A stretch of 64,000 nt of DNA from an uncultured Bacillota bacterium (GCA_949294845.1 CASFJH010000070.1:1-64000); one strand, 5' to 3'. Positions 1-8,532 are shown, counted from the first letter of the stretch. Numbers and translations are program-made. The notes: generated by a model from the sequence alone, not told the origin.

Positions 1-1
1 C

Positions 2-1291
2 GGCAAAGAGTTTAATATTGCAAAGGACGAAACGACCGGTCTTGAATTCAAGTCGGCGAAAGGGCTTAATTCTTCGGACGAGATAGTCGATATAATCGAC
101 GTTGAATTGATCGCTCCCAAAACGATCGGTACCAGCGGCTATGCAGGCGGTATATATATTTACGACGATTACGTTTATTATGCCAGCCCCAACAATCAGC
201 AGAATAAAGAAGGCGTCGTTCAGTCGTCCAAGACCGACTTTTTCCGTACCAAGCTTGACGGAAGCAAAACGCAGAAGATATTCACCACGACCGAGGACAG
301 CGCGGACAAGCCTTACGGATTCTATAAATACAACGGAAGCGTATATCTTGTCGTTCTCGACGGGACTACACTAAAATCGGTTAAAGTGGGAACGCGCAAG
401 CATGAAATAACGCAGATTGCCGAGGACGTGACCAGCCTCGTCATTCCCGAGCGCCCCGTTTATTACCAGGGTATCGACGAAAACGGAGTGGAGAACTTCG
501 TCTACTTCACGCGCTCGGTAGACGAGCGTACCGGCGTCACTCTCGAATGCGTGCGTCCGGACGGTGAGGAGCGGTTCATATTCCACAACAGCTCTACGGC
601 CTCGATAGACGCAGTGCGCGACGGACTGGTGTTTTACCGCACGGTTTACGAGCAGACGCAGACTGCGGTATGCTTTACCAATCTTCACGACGAACTGACG
701 GAACGCAGCGAGTCGTATAAAGCCGATCCCGCATATTCCGAACAGATCAGCGGCACGGTGGTGACAAAGAGCACGGACACGCTCAGCGGATACACTTACA
801 CATACGCGTTCCGTCCCGATTCTTTGGGGGATAACGTTTACTTTTTGTATACCACGTCATCCGGAATTTTTTACGAGAACCGCTCTTTGAGCGATCCTGT
901 GCAGATTTATTCCGGCACTGCAAACGTAAAGCTTGTGGACGTTGACGACAGCACGGTGTACTTTACGGACAGCGACGATACCAATATAATTTACAGCACG
1001 AACCTTTATACGCCGGCGAGCGACAAGGAAACGGCCAGACTGACTCTTACAGGCAATACGACCATAACTGGGACCGGACTTGATATTGCAGCGGGATATC
1101 TGGTATACTTTGCCGCTTACGACGACAGCGCGGCCGACTATACCTTCTTCTACAAGCTGCACGATATAGAAGTCGGCGGCGATGACGCCCGTGAAGCGGT
1201 GTTCGTAGGTAAAGTGGATCCCGACGAGATTACGGTAGAGGAAGATACCGAGGAAACGGACACTTCCTCTGACAGCACGACTTCGGCATAA
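2..1291 (+). CDS. Beta-propeller-like repeat protein (DUF5050-like), 5' end outside window
   Basis: The reading frame is open from the window edge, so the gene begins upstream; the first in-window start-like codon (TTG at 107) is probably internal. The protein is a string of short beta-strand repeats with aromatic pairs (VYYAS, VYYQG, VYFTR, VFYRT, VYFLY, VYFTDS, VYFAAY) separated by Asp/Gly/Ser/Thr loops. This resembles the DUF5050 or WD/YWTD-like propellers found in clostridial surface or lipoprotein-type proteins. The C-terminus is acidic and Ser/Thr rich, ending in a spacer-like tail (EEDTEETDTSSDS). No catalytic motif is visible. The N-terminus, where a signal peptide would lie, is not in the window, so localisation is unknown. 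The fold assignment is inference from the repeat pattern. Confidence 0.6.
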   Translation, partial: GKEFNIAKDETTGLEFKSAKGLNSSDEIVDIIDVELIAPKTIGTSGYAGGIYIYDDYVYYASPNNQQNKEGVVQSSKTDFFRTKLDGSKTQKIFTTTEDSADKPYGFYKYNGSVYLVVLDGTTLKSVKVGTRKHEITQIAEDVTSLVIPERPVYYQGIDENGVENFVYFTRSVDERTGVTLECVRPDGEERFIFHNSSTASIDAVRDGLVFYRTVYEQTQTAVCFTNLHDELTERSESYKADPAYSEQISGTVVTKSTDTLSGYTYTYAFRPDSLGDNVYFLYTTSSGIFYENRSLSDPVQIYSGTANVKLVDVDDSTVYFTDSDDTNIIYSTNLYTPASDKETARLTLTGNTTITGTGLDIAAGYLVYFAAYDDSAADYTFFYKLHDIEVGGDDAREAVFVGKVDPDEITVEEDTEETDTSSDSTTSA

Positions 1292-1313
1292 AAAGCGAGT
1301 AACGACTTGGTTT

Positions 1314-1350
1314 TCCTCCGCATATATTAAAAGATGCGGAGGATTTTTTT
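1314..1350 (+). terminator. Intrinsic terminator whose 3' arm carries the next gene's Shine-Dalgarno
   Basis: A perfect 10-bp stem (TCCTCCGCAT at 1314-1323 with ATGCGGAGGA at 1334-1343) is followed by seven T residues ending at 1350. GGAGG at 1338-1342, inside the 3' arm, sits 8 nt before the ATG at 1351, so the hairpin would hide that ribosome site. Confidence 0.8.
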
Positions 1351-1968
1351 ATGGCGGTGAATTACAAAGCGGCAGGCAGGATTTCGGGTAATCCGCTGTG
1401 CGGACTTTGCGAAAGAATGTGTATAGAGGTCAGGCAGGTTTTCGACGGGTGTATGCGTCGGGCGGATAATCAGAATTCGGTAGCCAGGTTTTCAGGATTC
1501 ACTGCCGGCGAACCGGCCGAGTTCGTATCTGTCTCGCTTGGCGGTCAGGCGGTGATAAGCGGACTGAAAGTCAGTTCGGGCGAGAGTTGCAACAGCATGG
1601 AGTTTGTTCTCAATATTCCGCTGCTGCTCACTTATACCGACACGTCGGGGCAAACGGGTACTGCCGTAGGGATGTTGAGACTTAACCGCAGCGTGTCGCT
1701 CAGAGTTCCTACCGGCGGACTTTTGCCTTATACGGTTGAGCCCAAAGTGTTTATTTACTGCAACGTGGGCAGTTTCCTTAATTCGGATACGGTCAGTTTT
1801 ACCTATTGCATAGTGGAAATTATAAAAGTAATAATAGAAACCGACATACTTGTACCGACATACGGCTATGCGGTTTATCCTGAATGTTCCGAATGCGGCG
1901 GCGGCTGCTCGTTTATAATGGCGTCGCCGGTTTTTCCCGATACGGACGCACGAAGGCGACGGCAGTAA
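1351..1968 (+). CDS. Conserved-looking Cys-rich hypothetical protein
   Basis: A 205-residue protein with ATG at 1351 and GGAGG 8 nt upstream. No membrane segment or enzymatic motif is recognised. The N-terminus has a cysteine cluster (CGLCERMC, then a further Cys about 12 residues on), and a second cluster lies near the C-terminus (CSECGGGC), followed by an Arg-rich end (DARRRRQ). The middle is predicted beta-rich with alternating hydrophobic residues. The opening pattern 'CIEVRQVFDGCM' recalls uncharacterised clostridial proteins linked to spore-coat-like SPOCS/DUF3794 domains, but I cannot confirm that. The two Cys clusters could bind metal or form disulfides. Its start lies directly on the tail of the upstream terminator. 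Confidence 0.6.
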   Translation: MAVNYKAAGRISGNPLCGLCERMCIEVRQVFDGCMRRADNQNSVARFSGFTAGEPAEFVSVSLGGQAVISGLKVSSGESCNSMEFVLNIPLLLTYTDTSGQTGTAVGMLRLNRSVSLRVPTGGLLPYTVEPKVFIYCNVGSFLNSDTVSFTYCIVEIIKVIIETDILVPTYGYAVYPECSECGGGCSFIMASPVFPDTDARRRRQ

Positions 1969-1998
1969 GCCGTCGGGGAGTGCGGAGCGTTAAAACGG

Positions 1999-2028
1999 TT
2001 GCGCTTTTGCCCCGACGTATGGTATACT
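1999..2028 (+). promoter_or_regulatory. Extended -10 promoter placed for a leaderless transcript
   Basis: -35 TTGCGC (1999-2004), 18-nt spacer, -10 TATACT (2023-2028) preceded by TGG, an extended -10. Six nucleotides separate the -10 from the ATG at 2035, so the expected start point is the A of the ATG. No Shine-Dalgarno precedes it. Confidence 0.6.
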
Positions 2029-2034
2029 GTACCA

Positions 2035-2736
2035 ATGAAAGTATTTGCAATAAGCGATTTACATCTTTCGATAAACAATCCCAAACCTATGGATATCTTC
2101 GGCGAGAGATGGGACAATTACCTCGAGAAAATATCAGAGTCCTGGGAAAACTGCGTGTCCGAGGACGATACGGTGCTGATAGCCGGAGACATCAGCTGGG
2201 CAATGACGCTGGAATCCGCTGTTCCCGATCTGAGATACATTGCCGGATTAAAAGGGAATAAAGTTATACTGCGCGGCAACCATGACTACTGGTGGAAATC
2301 CATCAGCGGCGTAAGAGCAATGCTGCCTGCAGGTATGTTTGCCGTTCAGAACGATTGCGTGCGCGTCGACGATCTTTTGCTTTGCGGAAGCCGCGGCTGG
2401 CTGAGTCCCGACGTCAAACAGTTTACGGCGGAGGATAAAAAGATTTATGATCGCGAGCTTATACGAACGCGTATGTCGTTGGACGCCATGCGCGCGGAGC
2501 GTCGCGACGGCGACAGGGTGGTCGCAATGATGCACTATCCGCCGTTCAACAGCCGTTTGGAGCGCTCGCCTTTTACCGAGCTTTTTACCGAGTATGAGGT
2601 AGACGCAGTAGTTTACGGGCATCTCCACGGCAAGGACTGCCGCGTAAGCCGCGAGACTGTAATAGACGGTATAAAATATTATCTTACGTCTTGCGATCTT
2701 GTGGATAACCGGCTGGTGGAAATAGAATTACAATAG
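2035..2736 (+). CDS. Calcineurin-like metallophosphoesterase
   Basis: A 233-residue phosphoesterase with the full dimetal signature in order: SDLHLS (near residue 7), AGDIS, RGNHDYWW, MMHYPPF and YGHLHG. It resembles the predicted phosphohydrolases of the COG1768 type found across Bacillota; the substrate is unknown. The open frame extends upstream to 1999, but ATG 2035 gives the usual MKVFAISDLH start. There is no ribosome-binding site and an extended -10 lies exactly 6 nt upstream, which suggests a leaderless mRNA. A strong bidirectional terminator follows the stop. Confidence 0.85.
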   Translation: MKVFAISDLHLSINNPKPMDIFGERWDNYLEKISESWENCVSEDDTVLIAGDISWAMTLESAVPDLRYIAGLKGNKVILRGNHDYWWKSISGVRAMLPAGMFAVQNDCVRVDDLLLCGSRGWLSPDVKQFTAEDKKIYDRELIRTRMSLDAMRAERRDGDRVVAMMHYPPFNSRLERSPFTELFTEYEVDAVVYGHLHGKDCRVSRETVIDGIKYYLTSCDLVDNRLVEIELQ

Positions 2737-2746
2737 GCTTTTAAGT

Positions 2747-2788
2747 AAAAAAACGCGCTCCCGTTCCGGCGGGAGCGCGAGTCGTTTT
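2747..2788. terminator. Bidirectional intrinsic terminator
   Basis: A perfect 10-bp GC-rich stem (CGCGCTCCCG at 2754-2763, CGGGAGCGCG at 2770-2779) has an A-run on its left side and a short T-run on the right. It can end the plus-strand phosphoesterase and the minus-strand isomerase operon. Confidence 0.85.
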
Positions 2789-2931
2789 TGCCGCAATAAA
2801 ACGTTTGTTTAAAAAGTATTACGGTTACGCGCATACGGCTTACTGAGTGCCGTGCGATTAAAGCCGCGATTCTATTATGCGCGGATTGCGCCGAACGAAC
2901 TTTTAAACGGCGGATTGTCAAAATCTCTTAA

Positions 2932-3987
2932 TTACCAGCCGGACTTACATTCGACAAGGCAAATATTAAAAGCTTTTAAAGTAAATTTGCTTTTTGCCGC
3001 AAACGGCAGGAAAAAATAATCACCCTTACGGATTTCCCTCGTGTAGTCCTCGCCGGACAATAATCCGCTTCCTTCGGTTACGATAAACAGCGAGGGAGCG
3101 GACGAGAGGCAGACCTGCGTGTCAGTCAGCGTATGCCTGTATACGCGAAAGCACGGAGTGTCTTCAGCGCCTATGAGCTGTTCGTATAGGCGGCCGTTCC
3201 CGTTCCCGATAACGAGCGGCGTCTTTTTTGCGGCGCCAACTATATCCGCACCGTATTTCCCGTAATCGAAACAGTCAAGAGCGACGTCTTTGCTCAGCCC
3301 GAGATACATTTCGTACTCGCTCAGCTTGTAATCGTCGCACATATGCTCAGGCTGAATGGTAAAATCTGTCGGCTCCTGAACTTCCAGAATGAGGCAGCCC
3401 GCGCCTATCGCATGCACCGTTTTAGCGGGAATCAGGTAGACGTCGCCGGGTTTTACGTCCACGCGGTTCAGATAGGGGATCATTACGTCCCTGTCGGTCA
3501 TGCTCGCTTCCGTAAGCGCTGAAAGAGTTTGCTTATCCGTTTTGTCTTTGAAGCCCAGATATATGCAGGCGTCGGGACGCGTCTGAAGGATCAGCCACAT
3601 TTCGGTCTTTCCGTGCTTGCTGTTAAAGTATCTTTCGGAAAACGCCCTGTCGGGGTGCGCCTGAACAGGCAGCCTTACGGCGCTGTCCAACAGCTTGACG
3701 AGAATATCGAAATCGCCTGAATCTCCCAGCATTTCCTGCTTATGCTTTTCCATAAGCACAGAAAAAGGCAGATGCGAATTTTCCGCAAAAGAAAGGCCTT
3801 CGGTATTGCTTCCGCGCTCGCGGTTGAGCGCAAGCACCTGACTTGCCACCCATTCTTCTGGAAAGTTGCCGTCCTCGGGCGGATCTCCGAAAAAGTCATG
3901 AAAAAGTTTTCCGCCGCGATATACGCGGAATACTCGGTTCCGTCTGAAAAAGACCGGACGCGAGCAGAGCTTGGTTTCATCGCACAT
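2932..3987 (-). CDS. manA: Type I mannose-6-phosphate isomerase-like protein
   Basis: A 351-residue protein of the zinc-dependent phosphomannose isomerase (type I, ManA/YvyI) family, which interconverts mannose-6-phosphate and fructose-6-phosphate. The metal-site motifs are visible: VQAHPD (Gln109, His111), GKTEMW (Glu129) and VHAIGAGCLILEVQEPTDF (His192). The length fits the Bacillus-type enzymes. It is the last gene of a four-gene minus-strand operon, 12 nt after the FGGY kinase, with AGGTGAGG ahead of its ATG. The neighbours (glycyl-radical enzyme, sugar kinase, ROK regulator) suggest a role in one specific sugar or polyol route, possibly on a substrate other than mannose-6-phosphate. That substrate is inference. 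Confidence 0.85.
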   Translation of the reverse strand: MCDETKLCSRPVFFRRNRVFRVYRGGKLFHDFFGDPPEDGNFPEEWVASQVLALNRERGSNTEGLSFAENSHLPFSVLMEKHKQEMLGDSGDFDILVKLLDSAVRLPVQAHPDRAFSERYFNSKHGKTEMWLILQTRPDACIYLGFKDKTDKQTLSALTEASMTDRDVMIPYLNRVDVKPGDVYLIPAKTVHAIGAGCLILEVQEPTDFTIQPEHMCDDYKLSEYEMYLGLSKDVALDCFDYGKYGADIVGAAKKTPLVIGNGNGRLYEQLIGAEDTPCFRVYRHTLTDTQVCLSSAPSLFIVTEGSGLLSGEDYTREIRKGDYFFLPFAAKSKFTLKAFNICLVECKSGW

Positions 3988-3999
3988 AACAAATAAACC

Positions 4000-5352
4000 T
4001 CACCTGTATCTTATTCTGTTCCGAAGTTCCGCTTCGGAAATATTTTCGAGCGCCGCGCATGCGGCGAAAGAGCAACCGAAGGCGGCCTCTTCTTCATAAA
4101 GAGGCAAACGCATAGGCATTCCAAATTTTTCTGAAAAAATATTCCGCAACAGTCCGTTTTTGCGTATTCCGTTTCCCGATCCCACAAGCATTACTGGATC
4201 GGTTTTTAATAGTTTGCGGAAATCGTCATAAAACGAGTACAGCTCGTCGCATATTCCTTTTAGCACCGAGAGAGTCATGCGTTCGGGAGAAAAATTGTGC
4301 CGGCCGATGTTTGAAAACGCGCCGCGCGCGGCGGGATTATTCCGTGTGCCGCAGAAATACGGCTCGCATAATATGTCGTCTTCGCCGTTTTCTGCACATT
4401 CGGCGCCGCGGTTCATTAAGTCGTATGCGTTTTCGGGAACGGGCATTCCGAACATTTTCAAAGTCGCAGCAAAGAAATTTCTGAGCAGGGAATAGGAATA
4501 TCCTCCCGCAAGCGCGCAGCCCGTCATAAGGTATCTGCCGTTCAGGAATGGCCTGTATTCTATGCCGTTTGCGGGAGCGTACTCGTCGCAGACAACAGAA
4601 ACCTGACTTCCGGTGCCTACGTTGACGAGTACTCCGCCCTCGCACAGAGAGCCGAGTACGCTTGCCTGATTGTCTCCGAGAGGGACGCAAACGGGAATGT
4701 TTTCCTTTGTTTCTCCGATGATACGGCAATCCGCCGTAAGTTGAGGGAGCATGCGCTTATCCAGACCGGCTTTTTCGATTGCGGCCGTATCAAACCGCAG
4801 ATTTTTTAAATCGAACAGTCCGAGACTTGCCGCGTCTGACAGATGCATTACCGGCTCCGACTTGCCGCACAGCTTCATGGCGACGTAATCGTGAACGGTG
4901 CATACCGACTTCGCGTTTTTCGGATGCAGACCGTTTACCGTATTGTAAAACAGCGTTGTAAACCCGTAGCCGCTTGCCGCAGGATAACCCGTGCGGCGCG
5001 AGAGTTCCTGCGCGTAACTCGTGTCCTTATCAAACGGCTGTCCGCCGCGCTCATCCTGCCATGTGTAAAGCGGCGAAACGGGCTCTCCTTCGTCATTGAG
5101 GCATAGTACGCCGTGCATCTGTCCGGTAAGTCCGATGGCGTCTGTGTCCGGATATTGGCGCAAAAAGCCGTTCACAATGTCTTTGCAGATGCGCAGTATG
5201 CGCTCGGGCGCCTGACAGCGCGCGAAAGGAAGTCCGGTTCCGACTGAGCTGTCGTTGGCAAGCGTGACCGACTGCAGAAGCTCACCGCGTTCAGGATCGG
5301 TCACTACTCCGCATATGGACGTTGTTCCTATATCCAAGCCGATTGTTTTCAT
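4000..5352 (-). CDS. FGGY-family carbohydrate kinase (sedoheptulokinase/xylulokinase-like)
   Basis: A 450-residue ATP-dependent sugar kinase. It has the ASKHA phosphate-1 motif GLDIGTTS at the N-terminus, TGQMHG near residue 95, YTWQDERGG, the adenosine-side GDNQASVLGS near residue 227 and a second glycine-rich motif VGSGNGIRKN near the C-terminus. The WQD and GYGFTTLFYN segments recall sedoheptulokinase-type members more than glycerol kinases. ATG at 5352 has CGGAG upstream. It lies 13 nt downstream of the glycyl-radical enzyme gene and 12 nt upstream of manA, so it is clearly co-transcribed. It probably phosphorylates the sugar made or consumed by the glycyl-radical step; the substrate cannot be read from sequence. 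Confidence 0.85.
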   Translation of the reverse strand: MKTIGLDIGTTSICGVVTDPERGELLQSVTLANDSSVGTGLPFARCQAPERILRICKDIVNGFLRQYPDTDAIGLTGQMHGVLCLNDEGEPVSPLYTWQDERGGQPFDKDTSYAQELSRRTGYPAASGYGFTTLFYNTVNGLHPKNAKSVCTVHDYVAMKLCGKSEPVMHLSDAASLGLFDLKNLRFDTAAIEKAGLDKRMLPQLTADCRIIGETKENIPVCVPLGDNQASVLGSLCEGGVLVNVGTGSQVSVVCDEYAPANGIEYRPFLNGRYLMTGCALAGGYSYSLLRNFFAATLKMFGMPVPENAYDLMNRGAECAENGEDDILCEPYFCGTRNNPAARGAFSNIGRHNFSPERMTLSVLKGICDELYSFYDDFRKLLKTDPVMLVGSGNGIRKNGLLRNIFSEKFGMPMRLPLYEEEAAFGCSFAACAALENISEAELRNRIRYR

Positions 5353-5365
5353 AAAAATCTCCGTT

Positions 5366-7750
5366 TCAGCATGCAGTCGAGGCAGGATCGAGACGCTTTA
5401 TGATATCCTGCTGAATCTCGGGCGAAAGGTCGAGAAAATTAACAAACGTACCGTGGATACGCATGATATATACGCCGCTCGGAGCGTATTTCTTCGGATT
5501 GGCAAGGACTTTGCGCAGCATTTCGGGAGTAGTTACGTTGAAGTAAACATAGAAGGGAGCGATTTTACCTTCTTCGCAGGAAAAGAACAGCGGATTGAAT
5601 ATCTTGGATTTGAATTCCAATCCCTTTTCGGCGTAGGTTGAACCGCGGAAATATGCGGGATTCAGCCCGATATGTGAAGCATACCCTCCGTTAAAAAGCT
5701 CAAAAGGCAGTTTCAGCGTGGAAAGCAGTCTGAAGCCCAGTCCGTTCGTCGCTTCGCCGAACAGCGGATCGACGCCGTAGCCCAGCATCTCTCGCGAGCG
5801 CCTGCCGTCCGGCGTCGCGCCCACCCAGTAACCGTACAGCAGGTGAGTGGTGGGGCTGCTCCAGTCGGGGCGGAAAGGATTGCCGAGATAGTTTCTGACC
5901 GACGCGACGAGACGCGAAGCTTTTGTCGCAATCTCCGTCGCTTCGATGTCGGGCGCGTCGAGGTTATTACCGTATTTCGGACACGACAGCAGATACTCGT
6001 GCAGCTCGGGGTCTTCTCTGAAATCTGTGCGCAGGGCTTCAAGCAGCCGGCCGCAGTCCTGCGGCCTGTCGCGCAGAAGGCAGTCGATTGCGGTAAATGA
6101 GTCTGCCACGACGGCAAGCCCGTGGATAAGACAGCCGCTCCCGTTATATTTTGTGCCCTGTCTGCGGAAATCGCGCACGTCCGAACCGCTTTCTATTCCG
6201 CCCATAAAGCATGACAGGAAGGGAACGGGCAGTTTGGAAACGGCTTCGGACGCGCCGTTTGCCGCCTTTGCCATGCGCTTGGTAAAATATCTCAGATTGT
6301 CATAGAAGAGCGGACGGATATTGCGCAAAATTTCCGACGGGTTATCGTCAACGCCCATTTGTTCGTAAGTCCGGCCTATCTGTTTGCCCGATATAAGCGA
6401 TTTGCCGCCGTTAACCGTAAGCTCGAGAATCTTCGCCATATTGAGCCAGCTGTTAGTGGTGTTGCCGTTGTCTTTTCCCATAATGAGCGGCTCCTGGCAT
6501 CCCGCGATCGAATAATTTTCCAGATCCTCGCGATCTCTTCCGGCGCGCAAAAGGGTGGGGAAAACACCGTCGTCATTGAAAATTGACGGCGTAAGACAGC
6601 CGGGGGTGAAGAAAAACCGGCCCATTTCCCCGTACAGTTCGTCCGGAGTGTTTTTGTGCAGTTTTACGGACAGTATAGGCTGAGGCAGATTCATATCGTA
6701 GTAAGCGTCCAGCAGCGCATAGGATGAGAGGTTTGTAAGATCCTTTCCGTCGTTTGACTTTCCGCTCACGATAAGGTTCTGAGATATTGCCCAGCTGCGA
6801 TCCCCGACGTTGAAGAATACTAGCATATGCTTGAAAATTCCCGCCGTCATGGCGCGTCCGGTGCCGCTCATGGCGCGGTAAGGCTCAAAAATCCGATCGG
6901 CATTGCCCACCGAAAAAGCAAACGGATTGGGCGCCTGCTCCATGCACATCATCTGCCACAGAAGTAAAAAGCTCTGAACCGCTTCATACAGATTTTCCGC
7001 CCCGTAAGCGGGAACCTTCCGCAGGGTGGAAATCAGCAGTTCAAGTTCGGTTTTTCGCCGTGCGTCGGCTGACTCCTTCAGCCGTTCCGCAAGCGCCGCA
7101 TATCGTCTAGCAAGCACCAGAGTGCTTTCCAACGTCCGTTTCATAGCAGAATAGGCGTTTGATTTCTCCTCGTCGTCGCATTGTGCGAGTTTGCCGTCTA
7201 TCTGTTCGATAAGATATAAAAGCCCGTGCTTTAAAGCAGGCTTAAAGTCCGGAATAAGATGTCCCGTGACCTGCTCGATAAAATATATAACCTCTTCGGT
7301 ATCGTTTTCAGCCGATCGGTAAACTTTTTTCAGCGTCTTTACATAATCGGTTTGCTCGCTTGCCTGCTGTACCGCGCGGATGCGTTCGGGGGTGAACTGT
7401 CCGTTCGGCTCGATGTCGCCGTAAACGGCGGAGGGATCGCAATACCCGTTAAAAGTGCTTACCCTGAAATTGGGATTTATCAGCGCGTAGCTTTTGGCGA
7501 ATGCGTCCCTCTGCGTTCCCGCGAATATCGCGTTTTCGTCGAGGGAGAGGGGTAGCTCTTCGCACACTTTTGCCAGTGCTTCCGCCTTCCGCACAATGTT
7601 CGGAAGCTCGGGATGCGCCTCTTCGTATGCGGTGCTTATCTCGCGTATGAGAAACCATCCGTCGAGGCGTTTTATCGCCCGTTCGTCGGCAAAAAGCTTA
7701 GTCGCTTTTTCATGTAACGTTTCGGGGGTGTATATTTGTTCAAAATCCAT
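5366..7750 (-). CDS. Glycyl radical enzyme (pyruvate formate-lyase superfamily, unassigned type)
   Basis: A 794-residue glycyl radical enzyme. The thiyl cysteine is Cys418 in AGCQEP, with Glu420 in the position of the catalytic Glu of diol-dehydratase-like members. A GH-PD motif (VTGHLIPDF, His164) matches a conserved active-site element. The C-terminal radical loop reads RIHGTF (Gly767) instead of the usual RVSGY/RVAGY; the flanking FLDLSPEIQQDIIKR still aligns well with the pyruvate formate-lyase tail, so Gly767 is the likely radical site. GCQEP rather than a Cys-Cys pair argues against true pyruvate formate-lyase. The activase is the adjacent upstream gene (35-nt gap). AAGGAG precedes ATG 7750. 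The kinase and isomerase downstream suggest a carbohydrate or polyol dehydratase/lyase; the substrate is unknown. Confidence 0.85.
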   Translation of the reverse strand: MDFEQIYTPETLHEKATKLFADERAIKRLDGWFLIREISTAYEEAHPELPNIVRKAEALAKVCEELPLSLDENAIFAGTQRDAFAKSYALINPNFRVSTFNGYCDPSAVYGDIEPNGQFTPERIRAVQQASEQTDYVKTLKKVYRSAENDTEEVIYFIEQVTGHLIPDFKPALKHGLLYLIEQIDGKLAQCDDEEKSNAYSAMKRTLESTLVLARRYAALAERLKESADARRKTELELLISTLRKVPAYGAENLYEAVQSFLLLWQMMCMEQAPNPFAFSVGNADRIFEPYRAMSGTGRAMTAGIFKHMLVFFNVGDRSWAISQNLIVSGKSNDGKDLTNLSSYALLDAYYDMNLPQPILSVKLHKNTPDELYGEMGRFFFTPGCLTPSIFNDDGVFPTLLRAGRDREDLENYSIAGCQEPLIMGKDNGNTTNSWLNMAKILELTVNGGKSLISGKQIGRTYEQMGVDDNPSEILRNIRPLFYDNLRYFTKRMAKAANGASEAVSKLPVPFLSCFMGGIESGSDVRDFRRQGTKYNGSGCLIHGLAVVADSFTAIDCLLRDRPQDCGRLLEALRTDFREDPELHEYLLSCPKYGNNLDAPDIEATEIATKASRLVASVRNYLGNPFRPDWSSPTTHLLYGYWVGATPDGRRSREMLGYGVDPLFGEATNGLGFRLLSTLKLPFELFNGGYASHIGLNPAYFRGSTYAEKGLEFKSKIFNPLFFSCEEGKIAPFYVYFNVTTPEMLRKVLANPKKYAPSGVYIMRIHGTFVNFLDLSPEIQQDIIKRLDPASTAC

Positions 7751-7785
7751 GATATGACTCCTTATTAAAACAGAATGATTGAGAT

Positions 7786-8532
7786 TCAGGTGCGTATAAC
7801 GTTAAGACCGTTTTCCCGATATATTTTTTCAAACCCGTTCACGGTCGACTGCTGTACAAATCCGTTTTTTACCGTATATGCATAGCCGCATTGCTTCCAT
7901 TTTTCTTTTCCGTACTCGTGATAAGACAGAAACTCAAAGCTAGCGCGCGAAGTATCGTGACGCGTATAGAAATCGCAGAAACGCTCGGCGTCCTCTTTAG
8001 TGTCGTTTATCCCGTGAACCAGCACCGTGCGGACGAGCACGTTGCCGTGCAGCTTAAACGCTTGGGCAAGATTCGATTTCACGATATTGTTGCCCGTACC
8101 GGTAATTTGTCTGTGCTTTTCGTCGTTCCAGTGCTTGAAATCCATAATAAGCTGGTCGATCATGGGAAAAAGCTCCGATAACCGCGGATGCGTCGCGTTA
8201 CATTCGACCGCCGTATTGAATCCTGCTTCTTTAAGCGCAAGCAAGGCCTCCCGCAGCGCTTCGTACTGCAGCGTCGGCTCCCCTCCGGTAAAAGTAACTC
8301 CTCCGCCGTCGAAAAACATCGCCTTGCATGAGCGCGCCTCTCTGACGATTTCGCCGACGGCGTACCTCATCAGAGGCTTTTTAGCCGAACACAGCGGGTT
8401 TTCCGCATGCATGCCTTCGGGGTTTGAACACCACGGGCAGCGCATATTGCAGCCCTGCAGGTGATATATCAGCCTGTTTCCGCGCCCGTCCTGCGAATAA
8501 TTGAACCCCTTCTGAAAAACAATAAGTTCCAT
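7786..8532 (-). CDS. Glycyl radical enzyme activase (radical SAM), minimal form
   Basis: A 248-residue radical SAM protein with CNMRCPWC (Cys28, Cys32, Cys35) and FTGGEP (near residue 81), the S-adenosylmethionine motifs of pyruvate formate-lyase-activating enzymes. It should install the glycyl radical on the enzyme encoded just downstream. Most activases of non-PFL glycyl radical enzymes carry an eight-cysteine ferredoxin-like insert after the first motif. Here that interval is short and holds only Cys48 and Cys69, so the insert is absent. The open frame begins at a TTG at 8565, but ATG 8532 with AGAGGAC 3-9 nt upstream gives the usual MELIVFQKG start. It is the first gene of the operon, and its promoter overlaps a palindromic operator. 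Confidence 0.88.
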   Translation of the reverse strand: MELIVFQKGFNYSQDGRGNRLIYHLQGCNMRCPWCSNPEGMHAENPLCSAKKPLMRYAVGEIVREARSCKAMFFDGGGVTFTGGEPTLQYEALREALLALKEAGFNTAVECNATHPRLSELFPMIDQLIMDFKHWNDEKHRQITGTGNNIVKSNLAQAFKLHGNVLVRTVLVHGINDTKEDAERFCDFYTRHDTSRASFEFLSYHEYGKEKWKQCGYAYTVKNGFVQQSTVNGFEKIYRENGLNVIRT

